Source of the DNA: Lacunisphaera sp.
GTDB taxonomy: Bacteria; Verrucomicrobiota; Verrucomicrobiia; Opitutales; Opitutaceae
NCBI GenBank assembly: GCA_029945445.1
Contig: JAQSCO010000056.1
Coordinates: 10,297 to 74,296 of the forward strand
DNA: 64,000 nucleotides
Direction of reading: 5' to 3'
In this document: piece after piece, positions 35,846 through 44,688 of the stretch
How positions within the stretch are numbered: the first letter of the stretch is position 1
Layout of the letters: the number at the start of each line of letters is the position of its first letter
Notes under the pieces: model-generated
What the model was told of the DNA's origin: nothing
Seen by the model: only the letters and a program-made list of their open reading frames with translations
Database searches by the model: none
Program-made: the position numbers and the translations under genes

Positions 35846-37600
35846 TTAGGGACGGAGAAAGCCGTCGCCAGTATTTTGCGCGGCCACGAGCCGGGCAAAG
35901 GCGCCGCCCTTGGCCGTGAGGGTGGCAAAGTCGCCTTCCTCGGTGATGCGGCCGGCGGCGAGCACGATGATGCGGTGGGCGTTGCGGATGGTGCTCAGGC
36001 GGTGGGCGATGGTGATGACGGTGCGGCCGGCGGAGAGGCGGTCGAGGGCCTCCTGGATCAGGCGCTCGCTCTCATAGTCGAGGGCGGAGGTGGCCTCGTC
36101 GAGGATGAGCACGGGCGGGTTGCGCAGGACGGCGCGGGCGATGGCGAGGCGCTGGCGCTGGCCGCCGGAGAGCGTGACGCCGCGTTCGCCGACAGGCGTG
36201 GCGTAGCCCTGCGGCAGGCGGGCGATGAAGTCCTCGGCATTGGCCTGCTGCGCGGCGGTGCGGATCTCGGCGTCGGTGGCGTCGGCGCGGGCGAAGCGGA
36301 GGTTCTCCGCGATCGTGCCCGAGAGGAGGAGGCTGTCCTGCAGCACGACGGCCAGTTGGCGGCGGACCCAGCGCATGTCCCACTCGGCCTGCGGCACGCC
36401 GTCGATCAGGATGCGGCCGGCGCCGGGCGCGTAGAGGCCGAGGAGGAGGTTGGCCAGGGTGCTCTTGCCCGAACCCGAGGGGCCGACGAAGGAGATGTGC
36501 TCGCCGGGACGCAGGTGGAGGTTGATGCCGTGGAGGACGCGGCGGTCCGGCGCGGTCGGGTAGGAGAAGGCGACGTTCTCGTAGACAATCTCGCCGCGGA
36601 GGCGCGCAACGCGCTTCGTGCCGCGCCATTCCTCGACGTAGGCCGAGTCGATGAGCTCCTTGATGCTCCCGTAGCTCTCGCGGCCGATGAAAAACTGCTC
36701 GCTCAGGCCGACGAAAGCCTGGATCGGGCCCAGCACGATGGGCAGGCCGGCGACGAAGGCGAAGAGCGTGCCGAAGGAGAGGGTGCCGTGGATGGCGAGC
36801 AGGGCGCCGCCAGCCATCACGATGAGCGCGATCACCTGGCTGCTGACATACCAGAAGGTGCCGAAGATGGCGTTGAGGTAGCTTTGGTGCACGCGTTGCC
36901 GGGCGAAATCGAGGCTGGAGCGGTCGAGATCGGCCTCGGCCTGGCGTTCCTCGCCGAAGCTGCGCACGAGGCGGAGCGCGGAGATGTATTCGCTGGCGGT
37001 GCCGGTGAGCTTCTCCTGCGCGACGCGCGCCTCGCGGTTGCTGTCCTGGATACGGGCGAAGAAGTAATACTTGGCGATGCCGTAGGCGGGCAGCACGAGC
37101 GCGAGCACGCCGGCGAGGCGCCAGTTCAGGATGGCGAGGATGACGAAGATGCTGCCGCCATAGAGGATGTTCGGCAGAAACTGGTTGAGGACGTTGTAGA
37201 GCAGCGCCTCGACCTTCTGCGTGTCGAAGGCGTATTTGGAGAGGAGGCGCCCGGTCTTCTGCTGGTCGAGGTAGCCGAAGCTGAGGAACTGGAGCTTGAA
37301 GAACAGGCGGCTGCGCAGCTCGACCATCATCTGCGCCATGGCCTTCGCGATCTCATTGGCCCCCCAGACGGAGCAGACGTAGTGGACGCCGAGCAGACCC
37401 ACGAAGACGCCGGCGAGCTGCAGGACGGCGCCATAGTCGTGCGCGGGCACGGCGACGTCGATCATCCGTTGGAACAGCCAGGGGCACGGGGCGATGGCGA
37501 GGGAACGCGCCAAGGCCAAGCCGAGGCCGCGCCAAAGCCGGTCGCGGCTGTCCCACAGGTAGCCGGTGAGCGTGCGCGATGCGAGCGCCTCGCGGATCAT
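35846..37600 (-). CDS. ABC transporter half-transporter (MsbA-like exporter)
   Basis: A 584-residue exporter half-transporter. Six transmembrane helices (roughly 20-310) are followed by an ATPase domain with Walker A GPSGSGKST, signature LSGGQRQRLA, Walker B LILDEATSALD and the H-loop ITIAHRLST. It probably works as a homodimer in the inner membrane, exporting lipid, lipid-linked glycan, peptide or drug. It starts 11 bp after the Gfo/Idh gene on the same strand and ends 11 bp before the small exported protein gene, so the three may be co-transcribed. Confidence 0.92.
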   Translation of the reverse strand: MIREALASRTLTGYLWDSRDRLWRGLGLALARSLAIAPCPWLFQRMIDVAVPAHDYGAVLQLAGVFVGLLGVHYVCSVWGANEIAKAMAQMMVELRSRLFFKLQFLSFGYLDQQKTGRLLSKYAFDTQKVEALLYNVLNQFLPNILYGGSIFVILAILNWRLAGVLALVLPAYGIAKYYFFARIQDSNREARVAQEKLTGTASEYISALRLVRSFGEERQAEADLDRSSLDFARQRVHQSYLNAIFGTFWYVSSQVIALIVMAGGALLAIHGTLSFGTLFAFVAGLPIVLGPIQAFVGLSEQFFIGRESYGSIKELIDSAYVEEWRGTKRVARLRGEIVYENVAFSYPTAPDRRVLHGINLHLRPGEHISFVGPSGSGKSTLANLLLGLYAPGAGRILIDGVPQAEWDMRWVRRQLAVVLQDSLLLSGTIAENLRFARADATDAEIRTAAQQANAEDFIARLPQGYATPVGERGVTLSGGQRQRLAIARAVLRNPPVLILDEATSALDYESERLIQEALDRLSAGRTVITIAHRLSTIRNAHRIIVLAAGRITEEGDFATLTAKGGAFARLVAAQNTGDGFLRP

Positions 37601-37611
37601 GGCGGGGGCGC

Positions 37612-38724
37612 TCAACCGTTCGCGGCGCGCTGGCCCTTGGTGCGGGCGGGGGCTTTGTGGCCGTGCAGCGTGGCGTAGAAGGGGTCGCCGGGCTTGATGG
37701 AACCGCGGGTGACGATCTCTCCGGTGTAACCGGATTTGTAGATCGCGGTGAGCAGCTCGAGGGTTTGGCGCGCTTGGTGGCCCGAGGTGAGCGGGCGGCG
37801 GCCGGCGTCCATGTCGGCCACGAGGGCGTTGAGCTGGGTCCCGTGCGTGGCGCCGACTTCCGGCGGGAAGTTCTGCCAGGCGGCGAGGAGGTCGTCCTCC
37901 TGCGCGGGCGGGACGGGGGTGAACTTCCAGTTGTCGCGGGTGTAGCTGTAAAGGTGGGTGAGCTCGACGGTGGCCTTCTGGTAGTCGAGGCGGAGGTAGG
38001 TCTCCTGGCGCGGGCTGAGCGCGCTGTTGACGATGGAGCCGACGGCGCCGCTGGCGAAGGTGACGAGGGCGAGGGAGACGTCCTCGACCTCGATGGCGCG
38101 GTCGAGCGTGGTGACGAGCGCGCGGACATCCTTCCAGTCGCCCATCAGGTGCAGGAAATGATCCATGGCATGGATGCCGAGGCCCATGGTCGGTCCGCCG
38201 AGCTCGGTCTCCCAGCGTCCGCGCCACGGCACGGCGTAGTAGGCTTCGTCGCGATACCACAGGGTGTGGCAGACGCCCACCAGCGGGCGGCCGAGCAGGC
38301 CGCGGTCGGCCAGGCGGCGGACATGCGCCGTGGACGAGCCGAAGCGCATCTGGAAAATGCACGCGGTGTAATTCCCGGTGCGCTTCTCAGCCTCCTCGAT
38401 GCGGTCAAGCTCGGCGAGCGAGCCGCAGAGCGGCTTTTCGCACAGGACCCAGGCGCCGGCCTCCATCGCGGCGATACTCATGGTCATGTGCTGCGCCGGC
38501 GGGGTGGCCACGAGGACGATGTCCGGCTTCTCCTTGGCCAGCATCGCCGTGTAATCCGTGTGGTGGCTGGGGATGCCGTGCTTCCGCGCGAAATCGCTGA
38601 CCCGCTGGGCATCGATGTCGACGGCGGAAATGAGCGTGACCCGACCCTGGGTGGCTTCGACGGCCCGCACATGGGCGTCGCCGATGGAGCCGGTGCCGAC
38701 AAGTGCGGCGCGATAGGTTTTCAT
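37612..38724 (-). CDS. Gfo/Idh/MocA-family oxidoreductase
   Basis: A 370-residue NAD(P)-dependent sugar or inositol dehydrogenase-like protein. The N-terminal Rossmann motif is AALVGTGSIGDAH, and the family EKP is in WVLCEKPLCG. The C-terminal domain has GGPTMGLGIHAMDHFLHLMG with the conserved G-x-H-x-x-D/H. Family members oxidise or epimerise sugars, often with unusual substrates. The start at 38724 is chosen for the Rossmann fold; it lies within the palindrome TTTTCATGAAAA. ATTTTCAT elements lie about 80-95 bp upstream. Confidence 0.88.
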   Translation of the reverse strand: MKTYRAALVGTGSIGDAHVRAVEATQGRVTLISAVDIDAQRVSDFARKHGIPSHHTDYTAMLAKEKPDIVLVATPPAQHMTMSIAAMEAGAWVLCEKPLCGSLAELDRIEEAEKRTGNYTACIFQMRFGSSTAHVRRLADRGLLGRPLVGVCHTLWYRDEAYYAVPWRGRWETELGGPTMGLGIHAMDHFLHLMGDWKDVRALVTTLDRAIEVEDVSLALVTFASGAVGSIVNSALSPRQETYLRLDYQKATVELTHLYSYTRDNWKFTPVPPAQEDDLLAAWQNFPPEVGATHGTQLNALVADMDAGRRPLTSGHQARQTLELLTAIYKSGYTGEIVTRGSIKPGDPFYATLHGHKAPARTKGQRAANG

Positions 38725-38802
38725 GAAAAGGACGAACGGGGCCGGCGGGGCGGCAATCTCCAAGTGAGCGCAACTATGCGGGTTGGGCGACAGGAATCAT
38801 TC

Positions 38803-38819
38803 TGAAAATGGATGAAAAT
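38803..38819 (-). promoter_or_regulatory. ATTTTCAT direct-repeat element upstream of the Gfo/Idh gene
   Basis: On the minus strand, ATTTTCATCCATTTTCA: two ATTTTCA units in direct repeat, related to the candidate LacI-type operators at 16029, 16950 and 33381. Confidence 0.4.
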
Positions 38820-38830
38820 TAAAACGGCTG

Positions 38831-38907
38831 GGCGGGATCGCTGATCCCGCCTGATGGCTGGAGGGCCCGCGTCTCTGCGGGCCGGCTCGCAGGGACGCGA
38901 GCCCTCC
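38831..38907. repeat. Two GC-rich palindromes in a 243-bp gap
   Basis: The gap 38725-38967 is the longest without a CDS. It contains GGCGGGATC gct GATCCCGCC (38831-38851). A longer element follows (38860-38907), bounded by GGAGGGC and GCCCTCC with internal CCGCGTCTCTGCGGG, built like the gtaggg elements. No gene is seen in the gap. Confidence 0.7.
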
Positions 38908-38967
38908 ACGGGACGGACGGGTTGGCAGACGGGCGCAGCACAAACGCGCCGGAGGTCGCGTGCCACC

Positions 38968-40284
38968 TCATACCACCCCGGCCAGCTGCAGGATCTTGTT
39001 GCCGGTCAGCCGGCGCTCGGGCGGCAGTGCGTGCGGCGTGCGATTGCCGTGCACCTTGGCCACCTCGGTGAAGCGGGCTTGCGTGGCCTTGACGAATTCC
39101 TCGACGGGCCGCGGGTCGCCGCACAGCGTCATGATCTCGGGCAGCCAGCGGTGGCCGTAGCGGACGTGGTTCTGCTCGTCGTTGCGGTCGAAGGCGAGGA
39201 GCGTGTCGGCCTCGAAGTCGTTCAACTCGCGCACGCGGTCCATGACGAGGGCCTTGGTCGGGAAGCTGCCGGCCTCGAATTCCATCGTCATCATCGCGTA
39301 ACGCTCGTGCGGCGGCATCTGGACGAGGATGTTGTAGAGGTCGAGCGAGTGCTCGAGCGTCATGAGGTCCACGCCGAGCTTGGGCAGCTGCCGGTAGCCA
39401 AACTGGCTGTGGCGGGACTCGTCCCAGAGGTGGCGCGCCATGTCGTGGTGCAGGTCGAACGGGGCATCGGGCGTGTCGATGAAGATGGTGGCGAGGTAGT
39501 CGACCGCATCCAGTTCCATCATCAGCCAGACGTAGACCATCAGGCGGATGACGCGCGCGTCGGTCTTGGGGTCGACGAGCCAGGATCGGACGATGGGGGT
39601 CTCGTCCGGATCTTGGCTGAACACGCTGGAGCAGGTCGGATACTTGCCGCGGTTGCAGGTGGCCGGATGGGCATACGGGCGACCGGACGATTCCCAGGCG
39701 AAGCCAGTGGGCAGCGGGGAGCGTGGTTGGTCGCCGAAGAGGCCGCCGTGGGCGGCGAGGGCATGGCGTAGATGCGCGATCCACGCGGTGGCGTCGACGG
39801 TCCCGAGGCAAGGCTCCATTTCGCGGGCGTGGCGTTCCTCGTCGGCGATGAATTCCTCGACGAGCTTGCGCGACGGCCAGTCGGCGAGGTGGTGCGTGGC
39901 CGAGAGGTAGTGGCGGTAGGCGGCGAGCAGCGCGGGCTTGAGCACGCGGTAGAACCCGGCGAGCGCGACATAACCGTCGGCGGGCATCACGGCCTCGGTG
40001 AAGAGCGAGCGGAGCTCCGGGCGGACGCTTTCGCCGGTGCCGAAGCCGCTGAGCTCGCGACCGCGCTCACGGAGGAAGCGCGCGTGGCCGGCGGATTCCC
40101 AGACGTGCTGGCAGAGGAGATATTTCAGCTCAGGCTCGCCGACGCGGTAGATGAGCGTGGTGGCGGTGCGCACGAACTCGCGCTCGACCTCGAAGAGCAC
40201 GCGCTGGAGGCGGGCCATGTCCTGCACGGCGGCCATGCGGCCGGTGGCGGAGGGGGCGGACGTGGGGGAAGTGGGGGCGACCAT
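38968..40284 (-). CDS. Ferritin-like putative diiron protein
   Basis: A 438-residue, helix-rich cytoplasmic protein. It has three E-x-x-H motifs: E149-H152 in DEERHAREME, E289-H292 in DESRHSQFG and E370-H373 in DEQNHVRYG, plus WESAGH at 63-67. Paired E-x-x-H motifs on separate helices are the hallmark of carboxylate-bridged diiron four-helix bundles (ferritin-like superfamily, DUF455-type). The length would allow two bundles. It lies downstream of the PhyH dioxygenase gene on the same strand, with a perfect hairpin between them. The reaction is unknown; oxidation of an organic substrate is a reasonable guess. Confidence 0.7.
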   Translation of the reverse strand: MVAPTSPTSAPSATGRMAAVQDMARLQRVLFEVEREFVRTATTLIYRVGEPELKYLLCQHVWESAGHARFLRERGRELSGFGTGESVRPELRSLFTEAVMPADGYVALAGFYRVLKPALLAAYRHYLSATHHLADWPSRKLVEEFIADEERHAREMEPCLGTVDATAWIAHLRHALAAHGGLFGDQPRSPLPTGFAWESSGRPYAHPATCNRGKYPTCSSVFSQDPDETPIVRSWLVDPKTDARVIRLMVYVWLMMELDAVDYLATIFIDTPDAPFDLHHDMARHLWDESRHSQFGYRQLPKLGVDLMTLEHSLDLYNILVQMPPHERYAMMTMEFEAGSFPTKALVMDRVRELNDFEADTLLAFDRNDEQNHVRYGHRWLPEIMTLCGDPRPVEEFVKATQARFTEVAKVHGNRTPHALPPERRLTGNKILQLAGVV

Positions 40285-40295
40285 GGGTATTTTTA

Positions 40296-40335
40296 TATAG
40301 GCCCTATAGGCCCCATAAGACCTATAGGGCCTATA
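40296..40335. repeat. 15-bp perfect inverted repeat, TATAGGCCCTATAGG
   Basis: Arms at 40296-40310 and 40321-40335 with a 10-nt loop. Each arm itself contains GGCCC/CTATAGG palindromic pieces. Located between the PhyH gene and the ferritin-like gene, both on the minus strand, just before the second gene's start; it could attenuate or separate expression. Confidence 0.85.
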
Positions 40336-40347
40336 AAAGACTCTCGC

Positions 40348-41271
40348 TCAGCAGATACGCCCCCGCTTGCCCGCCGTAGTATGCCCCGGCGGGTTGATGC
40401 CCACCCAGCGCTCATCGATGGGCTCGCTGGCGCGCTGGTAGCGCGCGTCGCTGGAGATGCGCAGGCGGTTCTCGGTGCGGTTGTCGAGCGAGGCGTGCAC
40501 GAGGAACATGCCGAAGGTGATGAAGTCGCCGGCCTTGAACTCGGTCGTGAGCCAGCGGCCGCCGAACTTGTTGCGGACGACCGGCGGGTTGTGCGAGAGC
40601 GTGCCGGTGAAGGCCCACTTGCCGGCCTTCGCCGCCTCGGCCTGCTTGGGCTTGTTTTCGCAGAAGGCGTCGACGTCGCGGTAGACGTAGCTCTCGAGCA
40701 GGTCCATGCGCTTGTGCGAGCCCTCGAGCACCATGAGTCCGCCGAGGGTGAAGGAAATGTCGCCGTAGGGCACCCAGCAGGTCATGTGCGAGTGCGTGCC
40801 GCGGCCCATGTAGGGCAGGTCGCAGTGCGGGTTGGTGCCCTTGCCCGGGCCGATGGCGCGCAACCAGGTAAAGTCGTAGTGGCGGATGGGCTCGTTGAAG
40901 AACTTGGTGTAGAATTCCGGCAGGCGGCCCGAGTAGAGCAGGTTTTGGATCTTCGGGTTGTTGTTCGTGAGCTCGGGCTTGAAGACGTAGCCGGCGCCGG
41001 GGAGGCAGACGCCGTCGATGGTCGGGTGGGCCGGGTCGAGCACGCCGGCGGCGGCCAGGCCGTCGGTCAGGCTGGCGCGCGCGGCGAGCACCTCGTCGCG
41101 GTCGAGGTAGCCGGGCAGGTAGAGGTAGCCGTCCTCGGCGAAGCGGCGGTGCAGTTCCTCCCGGTCGGTGGCGGCGTCGGTGGAGTCGCGCAGGAGGCCG
41201 ACCTTGTCGTCGGTCATTTCCAGCTCGTGGCCGTAGGAATAGAGCTGGGGCAGCGTCGTGGTCGTGCTCAT
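40348..41271 (-). CDS. Phytanoyl-CoA dioxygenase (PhyH) family protein
   Basis: A 307-residue non-heme Fe(II)/2-oxoglutarate dioxygenase. The facial triad is visible as H-x-D in NPHCDLPYMG and a distal histidine in FLVHASLDN. The 2-oxoglutarate-binding arginine is in RLRISSDARYQ. Family members hydroxylate or halogenate small molecules in the cytoplasm. It is divergent from an AraC-family regulator 72 bp away, which probably controls it. A CCCAAAATTTACATG element lies in that gap. Substrate unknown. Confidence 0.85.
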   Translation of the reverse strand: MSTTTTLPQLYSYGHELEMTDDKVGLLRDSTDAATDREELHRRFAEDGYLYLPGYLDRDEVLAARASLTDGLAAAGVLDPAHPTIDGVCLPGAGYVFKPELTNNNPKIQNLLYSGRLPEFYTKFFNEPIRHYDFTWLRAIGPGKGTNPHCDLPYMGRGTHSHMTCWVPYGDISFTLGGLMVLEGSHKRMDLLESYVYRDVDAFCENKPKQAEAAKAGKWAFTGTLSHNPPVVRNKFGGRWLTTEFKAGDFITFGMFLVHASLDNRTENRLRISSDARYQRASEPIDERWVGINPPGHTTAGKRGRIC

Positions 41272-41325
41272 GGGATGACAATAGCCGCGAATGGGGTCCG
41301 ATTAAATGGTTGAAGTGGGAGAAGT

Positions 41326-41340
41326 CATGTAAATTTTGGG
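41326..41340 (-). promoter_or_regulatory. Shared element CCCAAAATTTACATG, site 1
   Basis: Read on the minus strand, in the 72-bp gap between the divergent PhyH and AraC genes. It matches CCCATTAATTACATG (near 44674) at 12 of 15 positions. Candidate AraC-type binding half-site or promoter element. Confidence 0.4.
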
Positions 41341-41343
41341 CCC

Positions 41344-42195
41344 GTGCCCCCGGCCCCGAAATACCGCTCCGAACCTTGGCTGCAGAGCCCGCTCCGCACT
41401 CCCGTGGGTGAGATCGAGCTGGCCGGCCTGCTGCGCAACGTGCCGGGCATCGACCCGACGGGCATGCGGATTTTGAGACGCTTCACGCTGGTGCTGATGG
41501 TCGAGGGCCGCGGTTACTACCGCGACGCGCGCGGCACGAAGCTCGAGCTCGGCCCCGGCGATGTCGTGCTCGTGTTCCCCGAGATCGCGCACGCCTACGG
41601 GCCGCTGCCGGGGAGCGAGTGGACGCAGATCTACTTCGTGTTCGACGGGCCGCAGTTCCAGCTGTGGCGCGCGCAGGGCCTGCTGGCGCCGGAGCACCCG
41701 GTGCTGCGGCTCGGCGCGATGGACTACTGGCGGCGGCGCCTGCACGAGGTCGTGAAAAGCGAGCCGCTGCACAGCGCCGGTGCGCCGCTGCGCGCGCTCG
41801 GCCGGCTGTTGCACGTGATCACCGACATGGTCGCGGCCGACGCCGAGAGCACGCGGCAGGCAGGCCGCGATACCTGGCTGGAGAAAAGCCTGCGCCTGCT
41901 CGGCGACCGCGGCGCGGCGGGCTGGCTGGCGCCGCAGGAGGTCGCGCCGCTGGTGGGGTTGAACTATGAGAATTTCCGCAAGCGCTTCGTCCAGCTCACG
42001 CACGAGTCCCCCGGCCGCTACCAGAAGCGCCGCCGGCTCGAGTGGGCCTGCGCGGCGATCTACCACGGGGATTATTCGTTGAAGCAGATCGCGGACACGC
42101 TCGGCTTCTGCGACGTGTTCCACTTCTCCAAGGCCTTCAAGCAGGAGATCGGGTTCACGCCGTCGGATTACCGGCGGCGCGTGCGGGGGCATTGA
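41344..42195 (+). CDS. AraC-family transcriptional regulator, divergent from PhyH gene
   Basis: A 283-residue regulator. The N-terminal cupin-like sensor domain includes GDVVLVFPEIAHAYGPLPGSEW. The C-terminal AraC/XylS DNA-binding domain (roughly 185-283) has two helix-turn-helix motifs, ending LKQIADTLGFCDVFHFSKAFKQEIGFTPSDYRRR. It starts with GTG. It is divergent from the PhyH dioxygenase gene, and local activation of that gene is the simplest reading. The inducer is unknown. Confidence 0.88.
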   Translation: MPPAPKYRSEPWLQSPLRTPVGEIELAGLLRNVPGIDPTGMRILRRFTLVLMVEGRGYYRDARGTKLELGPGDVVLVFPEIAHAYGPLPGSEWTQIYFVFDGPQFQLWRAQGLLAPEHPVLRLGAMDYWRRRLHEVVKSEPLHSAGAPLRALGRLLHVITDMVAADAESTRQAGRDTWLEKSLRLLGDRGAAGWLAPQEVAPLVGLNYENFRKRFVQLTHESPGRYQKRRRLEWACAAIYHGDYSLKQIADTLGFCDVFHFSKAFKQEIGFTPSDYRRRVRGH

Positions 42196-42259
42196 TTTGG
42201 TGGGGAAAGGCGGCGTGTCCTTTCGTCCCCGCGGGGCGGAACGGAGTCCGCGCCCTGCT

Positions 42260-44584
42260 TCAGGGACTCGTCGCGGCCCAGCCTTCGGGCCAGGTTGCGC
42301 CGGGGATCGGGCGCCAGAAGATGTCCTTGTCGATGCGTGGCTTGTGGTGCCGGTATTTTTCCGTCAGCCGCAGCTTCGTCTTCAGGTGCTCAACGAGGTT
42401 CTCGCCGTAGAAGAAGGTGTTCTCGGCCACGCCGGAGAGCACGAGCACCTCGGAGGGGGTCGTCTCGAGGAGCTCGATCAGGCCGCGGATGTTGGCGAGT
42501 TCGAGGTCGATGGCGGTCTGGAGTTTCTTTTCGCAGGCCTCCTTGGTGGCGGGGTCGGTCGCGTTGAGGTAGCCGTAAACGCACTCGCACCACGCGCAGA
42601 CGTTGCGGAGGGTCGTGACCCAGTGCAGGTAGGCGCGCACGCGGTCGCGGAGATCGGTGAGCACGACCTGCGCGGGGCTGGCGGTGAGGCCCTTGAGCTG
42701 GGCGTCGAGCTTGGCGATAAGCGGACGCAGGCGCGCGATCACGTGCTGGTCCATGTCGGCAGCCATCTTGGCGCCGGACTCGCGCGTGATGAGGTCGAAG
42801 AGCACGTCCTTGCCGAGGTCGATCAGGCCCGGGTTGTTGTGCTGGAAGCAGCCGTGGCGCTCGTAGTATTGGCGGTCCGCGGCGGGCACGGCCTCGACGT
42901 CGGGCACGAACGGTCGGTCCCAGGTGCGCTGCCAGCAGAAGCCGAAGGCGCAGTAGAGGCCGACCATCGGCTGCCAGAGCAACGCCTCCTCGAATTCCTG
43001 CCACGCCGACGTGAGGCTCGCGGCCTGGGCGGCGCCGACGAGCGTCGTGGCGAAATCGGTGAGGACCTCCTCGACGGGCTTGGCCGGGAAGAACTGGACC
43101 GCGCGAAGCACGGCCGGGTTGGGCCAGTAGGGGGCCTGCGCGGTGTTGGTCAGGCCGCCGAGGCAGCTGATGCGGTTGAGGCCGGTCTCGCGCATGGCCA
43201 TGAGCTTGGCGTGCAGCAGACGCGGGAAGGGCAGGCCGAGCAGCGGTTCGTGGTTCATCACGCCGGAGGCCGAGTAGTGCATGACCGGCTCGACGCCGGC
43301 GGCGCGGGACGCGGTGAGCGTCTCCTTTTCCTTCGGGTCCATCGTCGTGTGGAAAAGGCTGCCGGCGACGGCGCGGTTCTCCGGATACTTCGGGTGCGCG
43401 TAGGGGACGTCGTAGCCGCGCACGAGGAGCGACGGCGCCTCCCAGGTGACATGGCCGCCCATGCCGGCCTTGATGTGCTCGTGCTCCACCTTGAAGGGCT
43501 CGATGCGGAGGATGACATCGAAGTCCGGGTTCAGCCCGGCGGCGGCGCTGCGGAGATTCTTCAGGTAACGGACAATGCTCTCGCCCGCGGCCTGCGCGAC
43601 CTTGTCGTGGTTGCGCCACTCGCGGATCATGTAGGGGCCGCCATTGCGGCCGACGTAGAGCGAGGCGGTGTGCTCGAAGCCGGCGCCGCTGTCGTTCGTC
43701 CAGACCGACATGTAGCTGAGGTCCGGCACGGCGCGCATGATCTTCTGCAGGGCCTCGCGGTAGTGGCGCTGCACGATCGGGTGGTCCTGCGCCATGGTGT
43801 AGCGCGGCAGGCGGGAGCGGAACGGGTGGTCGACGCGCGCGCCGCGGAGGGTGGGGTGCTTGGCGAAGAAGCGCTCGGGCAGCGTGCGCGGCTCGAACAT
43901 GCACACGCCGGGCTTCAGGCCGTAGCGGCGGCCGAGGTCGGCGAGGTGCTTCAGGTGGTTGAGGTTGGCGTCGAGGTAGTGCGCGGGCCAGACGCCCTGC
44001 GTGAGCGGCGTGTCGACGAAATGGTTGAAGCCCGGCGCGTAGGTGTAGAACTGCGGGTAGTATTCGTGGGCTACCGTGTCCTCGTAGGGCATGTGCGCCT
44101 GCAGGCCGTTGACCTCGCAGTGCGTGAAACCGGCCTCGGCGAGCGAGGCGACATAGCGTTCCGGCTCGAACTTCCGGGCGCTGCGCCAGTATTGGGTGTA
44201 GCAGGCGTCCCAGTGCGGGCGGTGCCAGCCGAAGGTCGCGGGCAGCCAGAGGCCGGCGGCGAGCTTCTCGCGGGTCAGGTCGCTGGCGTTGGTGGCGAAC
44301 AGGCGCACCGCGGCGAACAGGAACGAGCCGTGCGTCGCGCAGATCTCACCGGTGCCGTCGTCAGCGATGCGCAGCCACATCCACGCGGTGGAGCCCTTGG
44401 CCTGCGACGGCAGCTTGGCCGGCAGGCCGCGCCAGGCGAGGGCGACTGTCACGCCGGGGCCGGTGGCGCCGGTGCGCGCGCCGGTCAGCTTGGCCAGCTC
44501 GAGGGCGGCGGTGATCTCCGCGGGCTCGGCCGACGCGGGATGATTGACGAGCTTCAGGGCCAGGGGGGCGGACAGGGAGGACAT
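42260..44584 (-). CDS. Large TIM-barrel protein with glucuronidase-like N-domain
   Basis: A 774-residue protein. The N-terminal 110 residues (ITAALELAKLTGAR ... GEICATHGSFLFAAVRLFAT) resemble the small alpha/beta domain in front of the barrel in alpha-glucuronidases and hexosaminidases. A barrel-like region follows (FTHCEVNGLQAHMPY, YGLKPGVCMFEPRTLPER, LSYMSVWTNDSGAGFEHT), then a helical C-terminus. It has no signal peptide. Probably a carbohydrate-active enzyme of uncertain family and substrate. The start at 44584 is chosen since upstream residues are not family-like. It lies downstream of an AraC gene, with a CCCATTAATTACATG element about 90 bp upstream. Confidence 0.65.
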   Translation of the reverse strand: MSSLSAPLALKLVNHPASAEPAEITAALELAKLTGARTGATGPGVTVALAWRGLPAKLPSQAKGSTAWMWLRIADDGTGEICATHGSFLFAAVRLFATNASDLTREKLAAGLWLPATFGWHRPHWDACYTQYWRSARKFEPERYVASLAEAGFTHCEVNGLQAHMPYEDTVAHEYYPQFYTYAPGFNHFVDTPLTQGVWPAHYLDANLNHLKHLADLGRRYGLKPGVCMFEPRTLPERFFAKHPTLRGARVDHPFRSRLPRYTMAQDHPIVQRHYREALQKIMRAVPDLSYMSVWTNDSGAGFEHTASLYVGRNGGPYMIREWRNHDKVAQAAGESIVRYLKNLRSAAAGLNPDFDVILRIEPFKVEHEHIKAGMGGHVTWEAPSLLVRGYDVPYAHPKYPENRAVAGSLFHTTMDPKEKETLTASRAAGVEPVMHYSASGVMNHEPLLGLPFPRLLHAKLMAMRETGLNRISCLGGLTNTAQAPYWPNPAVLRAVQFFPAKPVEEVLTDFATTLVGAAQAASLTSAWQEFEEALLWQPMVGLYCAFGFCWQRTWDRPFVPDVEAVPAADRQYYERHGCFQHNNPGLIDLGKDVLFDLITRESGAKMAADMDQHVIARLRPLIAKLDAQLKGLTASPAQVVLTDLRDRVRAYLHWVTTLRNVCAWCECVYGYLNATDPATKEACEKKLQTAIDLELANIRGLIELLETTPSEVLVLSGVAENTFFYGENLVEHLKTKLRLTEKYRHHKPRIDKDIFWRPIPGATWPEGWAATSP

Positions 44585-44672
44585 GGTATTGGATGAGGCT
44601 TCGGGCAGGCTTAAATCGCCCCCCTTCTTGGCAACCGCAAAGCCGCCTCGGCGCCAAGTTACACCAAACAAA

Positions 44673-44688
44673 TCCCATTAATTACATG
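44673..44688. promoter_or_regulatory. Shared element CCCATTAATTACATG, site 2
   Basis: Plus-strand reading, overlapping the stop codon of the AraC gene and upstream of the 774-residue barrel gene. It matches the element at 55970 at 13 of 15 positions. Confidence 0.4.
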
